In this document: piece by piece, positions 39,568 through 51,952 of the stretch
How positions within the stretch are numbered: the first letter of the stretch is position 1
How the letters are laid out: each line of letters begins with the position of its first letter
Assembly (NCBI GenBank): GCA_015179125.1
Contig: WHVA01000531.1
Span: forward strand, 1-64,000
Reading direction: 5' to 3'
From: Gautieria morchelliformis
Lineage: Eukaryota; Basidiomycota; Agaricomycetes; Gomphales; Gomphaceae
Length of the DNA stretch: 64,000 bases
The notes under the pieces: generated by a model
Database searches by the model: none
Told to the model about the DNA's origin: nothing
The model's input: the letters and a program-made list of their open reading frames with translations, nothing else
Position numbers and translations under genes: made by a program

Positions 39568-40590
39568 TGTCAAGATTGGTTTTTAGGCGTTAATATCGTG
39601 TATTAGTGAACACAGCGAATGCCCGAATAACTTGTGCGAATAAGTATGCCGTTCGGCGGATAGGTGAACCAATGAATGTTCACAAGATAAGAGGGCTGCC
39701 TGAACGGAGCTCACCCTACAGTTGTAGTGAAATAGCCCGTGGCACTTGACGATGTAACATGCAAGGTGTCACGGAAGGGTTGTCTAAGTAGCAACAATCC
39801 CTTCGCTGGCGAAGGCGCTCCTTCGGAGCCCTTCGCCGACAGCACAGAAAATAGTTCGAAGGCTAAGGTAACAAAGATGAAGTATGAGAACTCACCAGTG
39901 ATGCCTAAGTCCTCTTCTGGTCGAAGATAGAAATCTACAGGAGAAGGCTCAAGACGATAGTCACAGCGAGGTCAAGTTTGCACAAGATGGACATATGATA
40001 ATTGAACTGGGAATATACATGCGAATGTAAACTACTTATATCGAATGCTCGTGTGGTAACAGCGAATAGGAAAGAGGCCGTCATGAGTCACGGTTGGATA
40101 GGGGTGCACAGTCATGATACAGATAGATGGATTAAACATACAATAGAATGAAAGAAGGGTGAGAACATGAACCAACGGAGAGGAAAGAGGGCGAAGGCAC
40201 CTATGTATGGAAATATGCCTTGGGAACCGCATATACACCACCCTGCATGGACTCTTCGTCTGCTGGGTTTATCCCACACGACCTACAGGTAGGAGGTCTT
40301 GCGAATGCATCCCGACCATATGAACACCTAAAGGGGGTTGGATCGAGGAGGTGATGGGGTTAGTGATGAACCATCAGGCCGGGTAAATGGTATCGATCGT
40401 ATTTGATGGCATGCCTGCTGGCGAAATGTGCGAGCAGCGAATAGCTGTTTGGAGAATGGGGCGAACAGCGAATGGAGCGAACATGGAAGAAGAGTGGTCG
40501 AAGGGTGGGGCGAACTCTGGCGAAGATGCTAGGGAGTGACGAGGGGGAATGTAGAGACAGCGGGGTAAGGGAAATAGATAGGTCATGACA
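39568..40590 (-). repeat. Solo LTR, 1023 bp family
   Basis: Ends TGTCAAG...TCATGACA, flanked by the 5 bp duplication GCTAT (39563-39567 and 40591-40595). Same family as 47296-48278 (opposite orientation) and 52847-53878. Orientation is set by the TATAAATAG box visible in the 47296 copy. Confidence 0.85.
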
Positions 40591-41163
40591 GCTATATTCA
40601 ATAGTAAAGTGAATCACAGTTCATCACTCAGTTCTTTTGTGCTCTAAAGCTATTAGCTTCAGTCAGTACTGTTGTAAGACACATATACCCTGTTATATAT
40701 GCAAACACTCTACTTTCTTAAGCACTTCTCAATTCAACTCTTATTGCAAGTTTGAATCATACTTCTACTAGCTATATCTTTGACATCATTACTAACAAGA
40801 AAACATGGTGATGAGGAAGGGGAAAGGAAAAGAAACAAAGTTCTGAGTGTGATGGGCTGGCCATCACACAACTCCTCCAATCAGGGCCTCTCGGACTCAG
40901 GTTTTCATGTCAGCTCAGGGACGGGTCTGCAGATTGTTGGAGCAGGGTAGGAGGGATCATGTGAATGTATGTGGGCTTAGGAAGGTGTATGTGGGCTCAG
41001 GGGTGCTCAAGTAGGTGGTGAATGTATGTGCCACGCTGTGTGGGTGTTTGTGTTGCATGTATGTGGTGTGGGTTGATAATACTAGATGGTTATGGTATCC
41101 TGGGTGAATGGATGTGGTGAATGAGTGTGATTGTATGGGTTTCTGATAAGTTCGTGACACTTC
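40591..41163. other. Gene-poor stretch
   Basis: Nothing recognisable apart from GT-rich sequence near 40970-41060. Confidence 0.4.
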
Positions 41164-41586
41164 CCTGCTCGTCTGAGTATGACCAAGCATTGTATATGAG
41201 ACAGGATTGCTTGACTGTTTTTCTGGCTGCACACTATCTGCATCTGACTGAGTGCTGACTGGGCATATGGAAGGAGAGCAGAACACTTGACAGACATGGA
41301 TAGAGTGATGGCAACTGCTACACAGGGACCCAGGACTTATCTTGTAGGGAGGGGTTGGGAAGGGCACAACACCCCAAGCCAGACTCTGTGCAAGATGTGA
41401 GAGGGAGAATCAGGGGGCAAGGTCATTGGGAATCGTGAACAACAGTCTATTGTGTGCAAAGTAGATAGCTGCTGATGGGATCTGCTATGGGATAGTTCGG
41501 TGAGATTGTATTGCCTGTGGACAATTGATTTTAGATGGTGGATGAGAGTGAACAAAGTAAGGTGGCTTACTATCCAAGGATGTACA
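41164..41586 (+). repeat. CpG-depleted copy of the downstream repeat block
   Basis: Aligns with 12408-12860. Where that copy has CpG, this one mostly has TpG or CpA. Confidence 0.75.
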
Positions 41587-41590
41587 TAAC

Positions 41591-42205
41591 TGTCAAGATT
41601 GGATTTGGGTGTTAATATTGTGTATTAGTGAACACGGTGAATGCCCGAATGGCTTGTGCGACAAGATATGTAGTTCGGCGAATGATGTAAAGCCAGTGAA
41701 GATTACAAAGTAAAGGGGCTACTAGAAAGGAGTTCGCTCTGATCTACAGTCAAAGCGAAATAGCTCGTGACACTTGACAATGTAATGTGCAAGGCTTCAC
41801 AGAAAGGTTGTCTAGCAGTAACAATCCTTTCGCTGGCAAAGGTACTCCTTCAGAGCCTTCGCCAACAGCACAGACAAGAGTTTGAAGACTAAAGAGGTGA
41901 AGGTGAGATATAGAAACTCACCAGTGGTGCCTAAGCTCTACTCTGTTTTAAAGGTAGTAGTCTAGAGAAGAGGGCTTAAGATGATGGTCACAGTGTAGTT
42001 GGGTTTTGCACAAGATACACATATGATAATTGAACTGCAGAATATACAGGTGAATGTAAACTACTTATACTGAATACTCATATGTTATCAGCGAATAGGA
42101 AAGAGGCCATTGTGAGTCAGGGTTGGATAGGGGGTGCGCAGTCAGGATACAAATAGATGAAACACATACAATAGAACTAAGCAGAAGTGCGAATACATTT
42201 TGATA
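41591..42205 (-). repeat. Truncated LTR of the 1 kb family
   Basis: Starts TGTCAAGATTGG like 39568 and follows it for about 600 bp, then stops. It carries many CpG to TpG/CpA changes. Confidence 0.7.
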
Positions 42206-42907
42206 CAGCACAAACCTGTGACTTGGTATTTAGATGAAAATATCAGTTGGGGCTTTCATGGAATGAGTGTGATGATGTGCACCTTGGTACATGATATATG
42301 CATGAAAAAAAAAAAAAAAAAAAAAAGCTGCATCTGTCAGCATTCGGCATCAGCCACATGACTAAGTCAACGAGGAAACGGTGTTCATCAGTGGAAAGGA
42401 TCTCCTAAAACTTTCACTTTTGGAGCAGTGTAGAGTATCAAGTAATAGTAGTAAAAGTGTTGCAAGCTAAGTCATACAGTGATAAAATAGCATATATGCA
42501 GGCACTTGGCAAGGAGTTCACTGTCTCTGTGCCTGTCTCCTGATCGGAACATGGAGGCAGGTGGCTGTCATGATTCATTTATTTTGCGATCATCCCTCAA
42601 CACACAGTGAATGACCTCCTGAACCACTGAACCACCTCCTGAACCAGCGAATATCTTGCCAAAATATTTGTCGCCATACTGCTTTCGCATTTGCTATTCG
42701 CATCATTCCTGCCAGGACCCCAGGTGTTGGGGCCATCATCCATCATAGAACCCATTATCTGTTAAACTCCCACTCCATGACAGACCCACATGCTCAGGAC
42801 ACATTCGGATAGTGTCAGTTGCAGCCTCCGTGCAGGTTGGACTCAATGGGACTCGTACCACTGCAGGGCAGGACGAATTAGCTTCGCTGAAGTTTTCACT
42901 ATACAGT
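42206..42907. other. Stretch with a 22-base A run and an LTR scrap
   Basis: A22 at 42305-42326. TGTCATGATTCATTTATTTTG at 42566 resembles the start of the 1 kb LTR family for about 150 bp. No gene seen. Confidence 0.4.
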
Positions 42908-43190
42908 TGTCATGACTCATTCATTTCTTGTACCCAGCTATCCCTGTTTTCCCTTTCACCACTCTTCCATGTTCACTCGGCTTCGCTCCATTTACTCTTT
43001 GCTCCATTCACTATTCGCCACATTGCCAAATGACCATTCGCTACTCGCATCATTCGCCAGTAGCCATTCCATCAAACACGATCGACATCCTTTACCTGGA
43101 TTGATGATTCATCACTGGTCCCATCATCTTCTCGACTCAACACCCTTTGGGTGTTCCTGTGGCCAGAATGCATTCACAGGACATCCTTAT
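42908..43190 (+). repeat. 5' fragment of the 1 kb LTR family
   Basis: Begins TGTCATGACTCATTC and matches the first 280 bp of 47296-48278, then diverges. Confidence 0.65.
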
Positions 43191-44459
43191 GTTTATCCAG
43201 GGAGCTATTATCAGGATTCCCAGATAGATTCTGAAGAAATCATTATCCCTGGTGGTCTTGTAGGATCATGGATAATGGCCTTGTAGAAAGCTAAAAGGCT
43301 GGAAAGGTGCTCAATTAGTATGCAGCCCTCCCCCTTCCCTAAACCATTCAGTATACAATTCCATTAGTTTTCAAACATTTATACATGTATATTACTCTAG
43401 TCTGAGAATGCTAAATTCTCTGCTTATGATATATTGGTATCATAATGGTGCATATAAGCCTATTTTTTCGAATATTAGAATCTGCATAATAAGCCATAGA
43501 TTTTGTACTGAATGGTAGATACTATATCATATATAGTTATTACAAAACATCAGGTCTTATTATCCACTAGTTATCGAGATATACATGTTTCTTTCTGAAT
43601 GGCTGTCGCGGAGTCAAAATTCAGACTCCGCCTTATGTACCCAGAACAGCTGTAATCTTTAAGCATAGTTGCTGGAGCGCACTGAACAAAGAGACTGATT
43701 CAATGGAGGAACACCAATGCTCATGTTCAACACCATTTCGTGAATGACTTCGGTGAAGTGGATACTGTCATGACCCACAACTAGGGCTTGGTGCTGTACC
43801 GTATATGGTTACGGCCGTATGTCGTACAGCCAACTTATGGTTGCCTCTGTACCATATCTGTACTGTATCCTGGGTCACCAAACTGCTCGACGGTACGGGT
43901 ACAGCCGTATTACGGGCATACAGGCTTTACAGGATGTGTGTGACACTTAAAATGTATTATAGCCACGGTAAATATCTAGGTATATGTTCCTTATTCATCC
44001 ATCTTCACCTGGGCCAACTTGAGGGATTGTTTGATGATCATCAGCGTACGGATAGTCTGTGCAAGTTCAGACTCACGCACTGCAAGGATATTGTATCCCG
44101 TCCACCAGCCAGAGAAGATCCATTCCACTGTGACGGCAGAACCTGGACATGCAGCATATGAGTCAAAGAGATGGTCCAGTAAATAAATAAAAAAGGCCTA
44201 CCAGGTATTGTCATGATATCGTGTGCGAGCTCGCTTCGATGGGCCATGGAGGTACGCGCAGCACTCGCCATCAACCCTGCATCCCACTGACCTCCCTGAC
44301 CCTTGATCGACCCTTGACGCCACATACTATGCGAGTTGCTTGACTTATTACTCTGTTCCGAGAGTGGAAGTCGGAAAGTGGAGTGGAATTGGCAAAGTGA
44401 ACAGAACTGGTGGAAGTTCTCCCAGAAGTGGAATCATTTCTGAAAGTGGAGTCGTAAAT
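43191..44459. other. Gene-poor stretch before the Gypsy remnant
   Basis: Contains an 8 bp inverted repeat (GCGGAGTC, about 43614-43637) and, near 44340-44520, a degenerate run of GGAA/GTGGA-like units. No supported gene. Confidence 0.4.
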
Positions 44460-47254
44460 TGAAGTGGAACTGGGAGTGGAGTCAGAAATGGAGGCGGAAC
44501 CTGGTGCAGTGTTGGAACTGGAAAACAGGGTGTCCCCTGACATGGCAAGCATTAAGGCATTGGCCTGTAAGGCCCCAATCCTGCATCCAATCAATGCATG
44601 GAACCCAGAACCTATCTGGGTTATCACTGATGGCTCAAAATCGGGCATCAGTGCCGTATATGGCCAAGTCCCCAACTGGAAGACCTGTCAACCAGCTGGC
44701 TTCTTATCAAAGAAGTTCAGTGTTTCCCAGCAACACTACAGAACTCACGAGCATGAGACAATTGCTGGGTTCAAGGCTCTCATGAAATGGGAGGACAAAC
44801 TTCTAGGGCGAAGGTTCACCCTACTCACATATCACAAGCGTCTTGAATACTTCAAGACCCAAAAGAGCCTATCTGACTGATAGGTCAGGTGGTGGGAGTT
44901 CCTATCCCACTCCAACTTCAACACTGTACACATTGACAGTGTGGAAAACAAAGTGGTGGACTGCCTGTTGCGCTACTACAAGAGCAACATGAGTGATGAT
45001 AGTCACCCAGAACACATCTTCATGAATGCAGACACGTGCTTAGACCCAGACGGTCGTGGAAAAAACAGAGGCGCAGATACTAGAGTCTGCCACCATGAAC
45101 AAAGGCTCTATAGAGCCCAGGGACAACACCGTGTCGGTTGATGAGGACAACAATGTTCAAGTAATTGCTGCAGGCACCAATGGCACATCACTGTGTGAGA
45201 GCATCAAACAAGGCATAAACCTATCTGAGGTTCTTTGAGACACATACCATAAGCACTCCATGTTCTCAAAGATCATGGAGCACCCAGACATGCACATGAG
45301 ATTCAGAATCCGGGACAGGCTGATTTGGACAAAGAATCAGCTCTGGCAAGATGTCCTTGCCATCCCCCGGTCAGTTCTCCAGGGGGGAAGGAGGCTGATC
45401 GAAATCATTATCAATTGCGCACACCAGATAGTCAGTCACTACGGCCATCTAAAGACTTAGAACTATGTTCGAAGGGCATAATGGTGACCCAGCATGAGCC
45501 CAGACATCAAGTCATTCTGCACATAGTGCGCAAAGTGTCAGATGATGAAAACCAGGCCACAAAGTCCCAAAGGCTTATTAAATAGCCTGCCCATGCCAGA
45601 TAGACCCTGGCAGTCTATTTGCATCCACTTCATGGGGCCCCTGCCCAAGTCAAATGACTGTGACTACGTCATGGTAGTCATTGACCAATCAACATTGCAC
45701 GTCCACCTTGTCCCGACAATGACGAGCATGTGAGCCAAGGGAGTAGCCTGGCTTTTCCTCAAAGAAGTTGTCAAACTTCATGGAGTCCTGGACTACATCA
45801 TCTTTGACAGAGACTCGAAGTTCACATCCATCTTCTGGCATGAACTGCAGTGGCTCATGGGGGCCAAACTCCTCATGTCAACTGCTTTCCATCCCCAAAT
45901 GGATGGAGCGACCAAGCGCATGAACCGCTCAATTGGACAGGTACTATGCACTGTCATCAGAGACAACCGGAAGGACTGGGAAAATAAATGTCCCATGGTT
46001 GAGGTCACTCTTAATATTGCAGCGGCGAGGTCAAGTGCTGGTAGCTTTAGAATGATAATAGTGGAATAAGAATTGAGATTTATAATTTGAAGTTCTGAGG
46101 TTGATAATGAGGAGGAAATGAAGATAATCCAGTGCAGCTATAAACTTGAAGCTTGCTGAGGAAAAAGATCGTAAAGTCACTATTTTATTCTAGTGTAAAG
46201 TCCAAGTATTTAAGCAGTATAGGATAGGATGAAATAATCATGTGTGAGGAGTAATAACCATGTGAAATATGATGCTACTAAGAGATAGGAGCATAATGAT
46301 GTCAATAGTGATGCAATAGCTCCTATGTGGCTAATCTCTTCATAAATGATGGAGATGATGAAATAAATGATGTCAGACCTGTGGAATGACGACTTGACTC
46401 AATAGTAGGCATGAAAATAGACTCTTAACTCAGTGGCACACATGTCTGCGCCTCGACTCGATGTTTGACTCATGTACGCATGTATGTGCCTCGAATCGAC
46501 TTGGAATGATGGGAAAATAAGATGAGTGATAAGAAAAATGAGAAATGAGATTGTCCTGATTGAAACTGTCCTTTCCTCCTCCAATAACAACTCTCAACAG
46601 CAATGTCAGTGCAGCAACAGGGTTCGCAGCCTTTCAGCTGAACCACAGCTACATGCTGTGGATAGATTTACTCATGGCCACAGATACTCTGTTCAGGGGA
46701 GTGGCCAAATTTGCACATCAGGGCCGATGGAACCTGTTGGCAGCACACAATGCAATCATCCAGCCTCGAGTGACGCAAATGTTTCATATGAACAAGAAAT
46801 GTATGGTGAGCGACAGGTATGCAGCCAACAACCGCATATACTTATCAACTCAAAACCTGACCCTGCGAAAAGGAAGGGCCAGAAAACTCATACCACAGTA
46901 CATTGGACCATACCACATGATCAAGGCACATAATGAGGCCTCGACGGTAACCCTAGAGCTACCCGACAAGCTGAAGAGCCATCGTATTTCGCCAGTTTTC
47001 CACACAAGCCTCATTTTCCCCATGTTGAGGCCAAGTCCTTCTATGACTTTGGGTCAAACAATGAGGAAGAGTGGCTCATCAACGATATTCTATACCATCA
47101 ATGGATAAACTCAATGGACCTGGAGTTCCAGGTCCAGTGGACCCTAGGCAACATGACATGGGAGCCCATGTGATCATGCAATGATCTAGAAGCTCTAGAT
47201 CATTATCTAGAGCTCTGGGGAGTGCACAAGCCACGTGACCTTCCCAAGCGACAT
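44460..47254 (+). pseudogene. Gypsy (chromovirus) pol remnant: RNase H, integrase, chromodomain
   Basis: RNase H-like sequence ITDGSKSGISAVYG and GFLSKKFSVSQQHYRTHEHETIAGFKAL (44560-44800) is followed by TLLTYHKRLEYFKTQKSLSD and two stops (TGA TAG, 44878-44883) where relatives have Arg-Gln. The frame then continues with VRWWEFLSHSNFNTVHIDSVENKVVDCL. Integrase pieces follow: HQIVSHYGH, PMPDRPWQSICIHFMGPLP, FDRDSKFTS.FWHELQ, LLMSTAFHPQMDG. The integrase end is split by a solo LTR (46012-46589) and resumes as LNSNVSAATGFAAFQLNH. At the end, LEFQVQWTLGNMTWEP is chromodomain-like. Many stops make it non-functional. Its RT and gag are absent. Confidence 0.8.
46012..46589. repeat. Solo Copia-type LTR inside the Gypsy integrase
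   Basis: 578 bp, flanked by ACTCT at 46007-46011 and 46590-46594, exactly at the point where the integrase reading resumes. Its right part resembles the LTR at 60623-61152, whose element is a Copia. Confidence 0.8.
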
Positions 47255-47295
47255 TAGATCACGTCAGTCATGTGCATACCATGTGATGTGCCAGC

Positions 47296-48278
47296 TGTCA
47301 TGACTCGTTTATTTGTTGTATCCAGTAACTCCATTTTCCTTTTCATCACTCCACTTCCATGTTCGCTCCATTCGCTCTTTGCTGAATTTGCCAAACAGTT
47401 ATTCACTACTCGCATCATTCACCAGTAGGCATGCCATCAAACACAATCAACATCCTTTACCTGGCTTGATGGTTCATATGGTCCCATCATCTTCTTGACT
47501 CAACCCCCTTTGGGTGTTCCTATGCCCGGAATACATTCATGGGACGTCCTATCTGTAGATCATGTGGGATCAGCCCAGCAGACGAAGAGTCCATGCAGGG
47601 TAACATGTATGCAGGTCTCAAGGCTTGCTTTTGTACATAGGTACCTTCGTCCTCTTCCTCCCCATCATTTCACATTCACACTCCTCCCTATTTCTATTGT
47701 ATATGGGTTTCACCTATTTGTATCCTGACTGCGCACCCCTATCCAACCGTGACTCACAACGGCCTCTTTCCTATTCGCTGATAACATATGAGCATTCAGT
47801 ATAAATAGTTTGCATTCGCGTGTATATTCTGCAGTTCAATTATCATACGTCTATCTTGTGCAAAACTTGACCTCACTTTGACCATTGTCTCGAGCCCTCT
47901 TCTATAGACTACCCTCTTTGACCAGAGGAGGACTTGAGCACCACTGGTGAGTTTTCATACTTCACCTTCACTACCTTAGCCTTCATACTATTATCAGTGC
48001 TGTCGGTGAAGGGCTCCAAAGGAGCACCTTCGCTGGTGAAAGGATGGTTACTACTTGACAACCTTTCCATGAGACCTTGCACATTACATTGCCAAGTATC
48101 ACAAGCTACTTCGCTACGACTGTAGATAGGGCGAGCTCCATTCCGGCAGCCCTCTTACCTTTTGAACATTTATTGGTTCACCTTATTCGCCGAACGGCAC
48201 ACTTTGTTGCACAAGCTATTCAGGCATTCGCTGTGTTCACCAATACATGGTATTAATGCCTAAAAACCAATCTTGACA
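47296..48278 (+). repeat. Solo LTR of the 1 kb family
   Basis: 983 bp, TGTCATGAC...TCTTGACA, flanked by CCAGC at 47291-47295 and 48279-48283. A TATAAATAG box at 47800-47808 suggests plus orientation. It lies 40 bp after the Gypsy remnant, but the target duplication shows it arrived separately. Confidence 0.85.
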
Positions 48279-48353
48279 CCAGCCACAGTGCAGATAAATT
48301 TTCACCTCAGATCTTTCTGAAGCACGTCACTTCTGTGAAGCAACCACCATGTT

Positions 48354-48904
48354 GTCAAGATTGGATTTTGGACATTAATATTGCATGTTAGTGGCAAATG
48401 CCCAAATAGCGTGTGCGATCTAGCGAATTGCCCAGCGAATAGTACCGAAGAGGTAAGGGTTAAGAAGTAAGAGGGTTACTCGAAAGGGATTCGCCCTGAG
48501 CTACAGTCATAGCAAAGTAGCCCGTGACACGTGTTTCATCTATTTGTACCCCAACTGCACACCCCTATCCAACCCTGACTCAAGACTACCTCTTTCCTAT
48601 TCGCTAGCGCCATATGAGCATTCAGTATAAGTAGCCTACATTTGCATGTATATTCCCCAGTTTAATTATCATACGTCTATCTTGTGCAAAACTCGACCTC
48701 ACTGTGACCATTGTCTTGAGCCCTCTCCTGTAGATTTCTATCTTCAACCAGAGGAAGACTTAAGCACCACTGGTGAGTTTCATACTTCACCTTCATTACC
48801 TTAGTCTTCGTACTATTACCTGCACTGTCGGTGAAGGGCTCTGAAGGAGCACCTTCGCTGGCGAAAGGATTGTTGCTACTTAAACAACCTTTCCATGGCA
48901 CCTT
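48354..48904. repeat. Two LTR fragments of the 1 kb family in opposite orientation
   Basis: 48354-48530 matches the start of 39568 (minus sense). 48531-48904 matches the inner and 3' part of 47296-48278 (plus sense). They meet at CCCGTGACACGTGTTTC, then join receptor copy D. Confidence 0.65.
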
Positions 48905-49686
48905 GCATGAAAACGGCGCAATGGGACCTTACATTTCTTAACTTTTGCTTCACATGGATATTTTCCAGTGTAACCTTTCCTGTCGGGTGAGTCAAATTCT
49001 GGTGCTATTTCGGGCCACATCACTTCACTACGGGATACGGCAGACTATACCGTTTGGGACCAACAATGCAATTGATTGGAATCACTCTTCAATTCATTCA
49101 CTCCGACCAGGAGTGCTTGAGCCAGGCAGGACTTGTCTCTGGAGCCCAGATGATGATGGATACAGCCATGTGTGCATTGATTGTTCAGGTCGCTGTGTTC
49201 TTCTATCGTCATGAGGAGTACACAATTCAGACACATAGCTTTGGTTTGATTTCAGAGCTACTATTCATGGGCCTCATAGTCCCAGACAAATTCGATGGAC
49301 GAGAGCTACAGTAGATCTCATTTGTCATCACCTGTCATTGGTACTTATGAAACCTTTCTTCACTACAACAGCTTCTATCAGCGCCTTACATGGCTCTACT
49401 GGCGTTCTCGTTGCCGGCTCTCGGCGCTTCTGTTGACTTTGTGAGACCACATTGCTTCTACGGCTAAGCCTCCTCTGATTTTGAGTATATGTTCAGTTTC
49501 AATTTGGAGGATTAATGGCCTCCCAGAAAAGTTTTTATTGTATGTTATTTACATAATAATAACACCTTGTGAGCACTTTCCATGCCTTCATCTAGGCTTT
49601 GCAAACCGACCATGACCTCCACAGCCTTATCTCTCAGTACACCATATTGGTATCCATCTTGATTGTCACTCTCATATTTGATGGTC
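48905..49686 (+). pseudogene. Receptor-like gene, partial copy D
   Basis: Covers the middle exons: AQWDLTFLNFCFTWIF, QECLSQAGLVSGAQMMMDTAMCALIVQ, FFYRHEEYTIQTHSFGLISELLFMGL. In this copy the last block is in one frame, while copies A, B and C carry a two-base difference there. It breaks off at 49686 inside the intron that follows TVLVSILIVTLIFDG-type sequence. Neither the start nor the last exons are present, so it cannot make the full protein. Confidence 0.6.
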
Positions 49687-50046
49687 ACTGCAGTAACTCG
49701 GGGCACTTAATATAAGTACATTATGCACCAATTTTTCAGTGCCCAAGTTACTGATAATAAGTACCCGGGGAGCGGATTTTTGACGCTTCTTCTCAATAAG
49801 CTGGTTACCGAAATCTAGTAGCTAGGATGTCCGCTTTCAGCATCCTAGAACACTCATTTTCAGCTCTTTAAGTTAACGGATATTGAGGATCCTGCTTCCA
49901 GCGGCCCAATCCTCCTCTGAGCCTCCACAGAGTGGGAGTGTTGATGTGCTGTGGAGGCGACGCGTCATCGTATGAGTTCTGTATTATGTAATAAATATAC
50001 AGTTCCATCGGCCTTGCCTATCACCATCTGCGTCTGCGTTCTAACA
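49687..50046 (+). repeat. LTR-like 3' end in rearranged segment
   Basis: A purine-rich AGAGTGGGAG is followed by a 108 bp TG...CA stretch (49939-50046, TGTTGATG...TTCTAACA). A 10 bp inverted repeat (GCCTCCACAG / CTGTGGAGGC) spans its start. No partner LTR was found. Confidence 0.35.
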
Positions 50047-50165
50047 CTTCTTGAGTGGATCAAGCGAACCGTGACTAGACAAATGCATTCTGAGCTGATG
50101 ACATCGATTGGTGTGACGACTATTGAGAGATGGTATAAGAAATGAAACTAATGGCTTACAGTACA
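50047..50165 (+). repeat. Fragment of the receptor-gene upstream region
   Basis: Matches about 9213-9335 and 34050-34165, here displaced downstream of copy D. Confidence 0.65.
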
Positions 50166-51952
50166 CTGTAGAAACAATAGGCGCTGTATACCAGCGCTTT
50201 TCAAGCCAACGCCGCTGACACGCTCCTTTTTGCACTTGCCAGGCGCCCCCAAAATTTTCAACCTAATCAAAAGCTGAGGTACTGATCCTAGGCTTGGATT
50301 AGGACTTGTATCAAGGTACAAAAATTTCAATGTACACAAAGTAAAATACATTTTATTTGTATACACAAGAACTAGTGAAGGTAAATCGCTGTTTACCTAT
50401 TCCTCGTCGTCTACCGCATCAACTGTACAAGAAAAACTGCCACTTCGGTCGATGATCCCCCACTTGCTCCCACGTTGAACTCGACCCACGATGCATTCCC
50501 TACCAATGCAACCAAGTGCGAGTGCGAGTGCGGGAGTCCAAGTCCGGAGGGCGAGCACTGGAATGGGAGAATTTGAGTGCGGGAGTGTGAGCATCGTGCG
50601 AGTGCACTTTGGAAGAACGAGCGTCAGAGGGGGCCGAGTTGGAGCAGAGGGTACCAGCTACTCAGAGGTCGTGTTTATAAAGCAGGTTGGCCGGTGAAAT
50701 ACCCTGAAGCTCGCGATTCAGAACAAAGATGAGCAGAACCATGGGCACTCGACTGGAAGCTCCGTGCGAGTCCAGTGCCGATATCAGTGGAGCATATATA
50801 TGACGACTGTGTAAGTATACTGCCAAGTCTGTTCACATGGCTCGAACAGCCATACAAACCTAGTCTACACGTAGAGCATGATCGCTGTTCCACTAGTACA
50901 CGGTCATCTTGTTATCAGGGGAAGCTAGCATGCACATGGCATCTTCGAATGCTATGCTGTTTTCGGACATCCGTGACATTCATGAAGGTCAAAGCAAGCT
51001 CACCACACATCCAATATCCAAAGTCGGCGCGCTGCTAACTCGCTACGGCAGTTTTCGCCTTTCTGGGAAGTCTATAGGCCTACCGACCGATGGGGATGTT
51101 AGACTGATATTCCAGCCGGTATGATACGGAAGTCCCTGCTGGAACGCCACTAATTTGCGCAGGGACGTTAGTTGCTCCCATTTAAGCTAAAGGTAATTGT
51201 ACTCACGCGCGCTTGAGTCACTGAGATGGAAGGGGGGTATGATATCGTCGATGCCTAAGTCCTCAACATTGCCAGGTTTCGACTAAAGTCGAGTACAGCC
51301 TCTTAGAATAATGAGTAGACTTCACTAGAGAGCCTCAGTGTTGGTATTATCCTTGGGGAGCACGGGAATGTGTCTGAGCTGTTAGTACCGGCGATGAGAT
51401 CTAGACCTTGAACCGGGGAACCATCATCTTGATAGAATTCCCCAGGAATTCAGTCGAAGTGCCTGTCGGCATCCAGATCTCTATTGGCGCTACTAGCATC
51501 TGACGAGTCGCTTGCACGGCCTAGTGCAGCTTCCACCCGCTTCCACTGACATCGACGTTGAGCTCGTCCGAGTTCCTTGGTGCAAGAGGGTACACAGAGC
51601 CCCGCCATGGATGATAGGCCTGGTGTAGGACTAAAACGCACTCATCTCTTACAGATTTTATTTAGAGCTCCGGAGTAACCGTAGTTGTCCTGTGCGGGAC
51701 TAGAAAAAAAAGCTCATGTCATTTCAACTTCCGCAGGCTTATATAAGCGTGTTCTTTCCCCGCACTCTCATCTTCCTCACCCAAACCACCCCTCGCACTC
51801 TCACCTTTTCCACCATGATTCACTCTCACAGTCTCTGCATGCGTGAACCTACTGTATCCACTCACCATTGCCTCTTCGTTGTCAGAATGCATCCCAGACT
51901 TTCTTTCATCTCGCTCCTCAATTGCCGACACGATCTCCGTTTTTCGCCACAC
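50166..51952. other. Low-gene stretch with one promoter-like start
   Basis: A TATATAA box near 51739 precedes ATG 51813 by about 70 bases and a C/T-rich leader, but the frame breaks soon and is interrupted by the solo LTR at 51953. No other supported gene. Confidence 0.35.

Noticed and set aside
42305-42326. A22 run as a LINE or SINE tail
   Set aside because: No RT, no Pol III boxes and no target duplication were found around it.
47255-48278. LTR at 47296 as the 3' LTR of the Gypsy remnant
   Set aside because: It has its own CCAGC target duplication on both sides and no purine tract before it, so it is a separate solo LTR.
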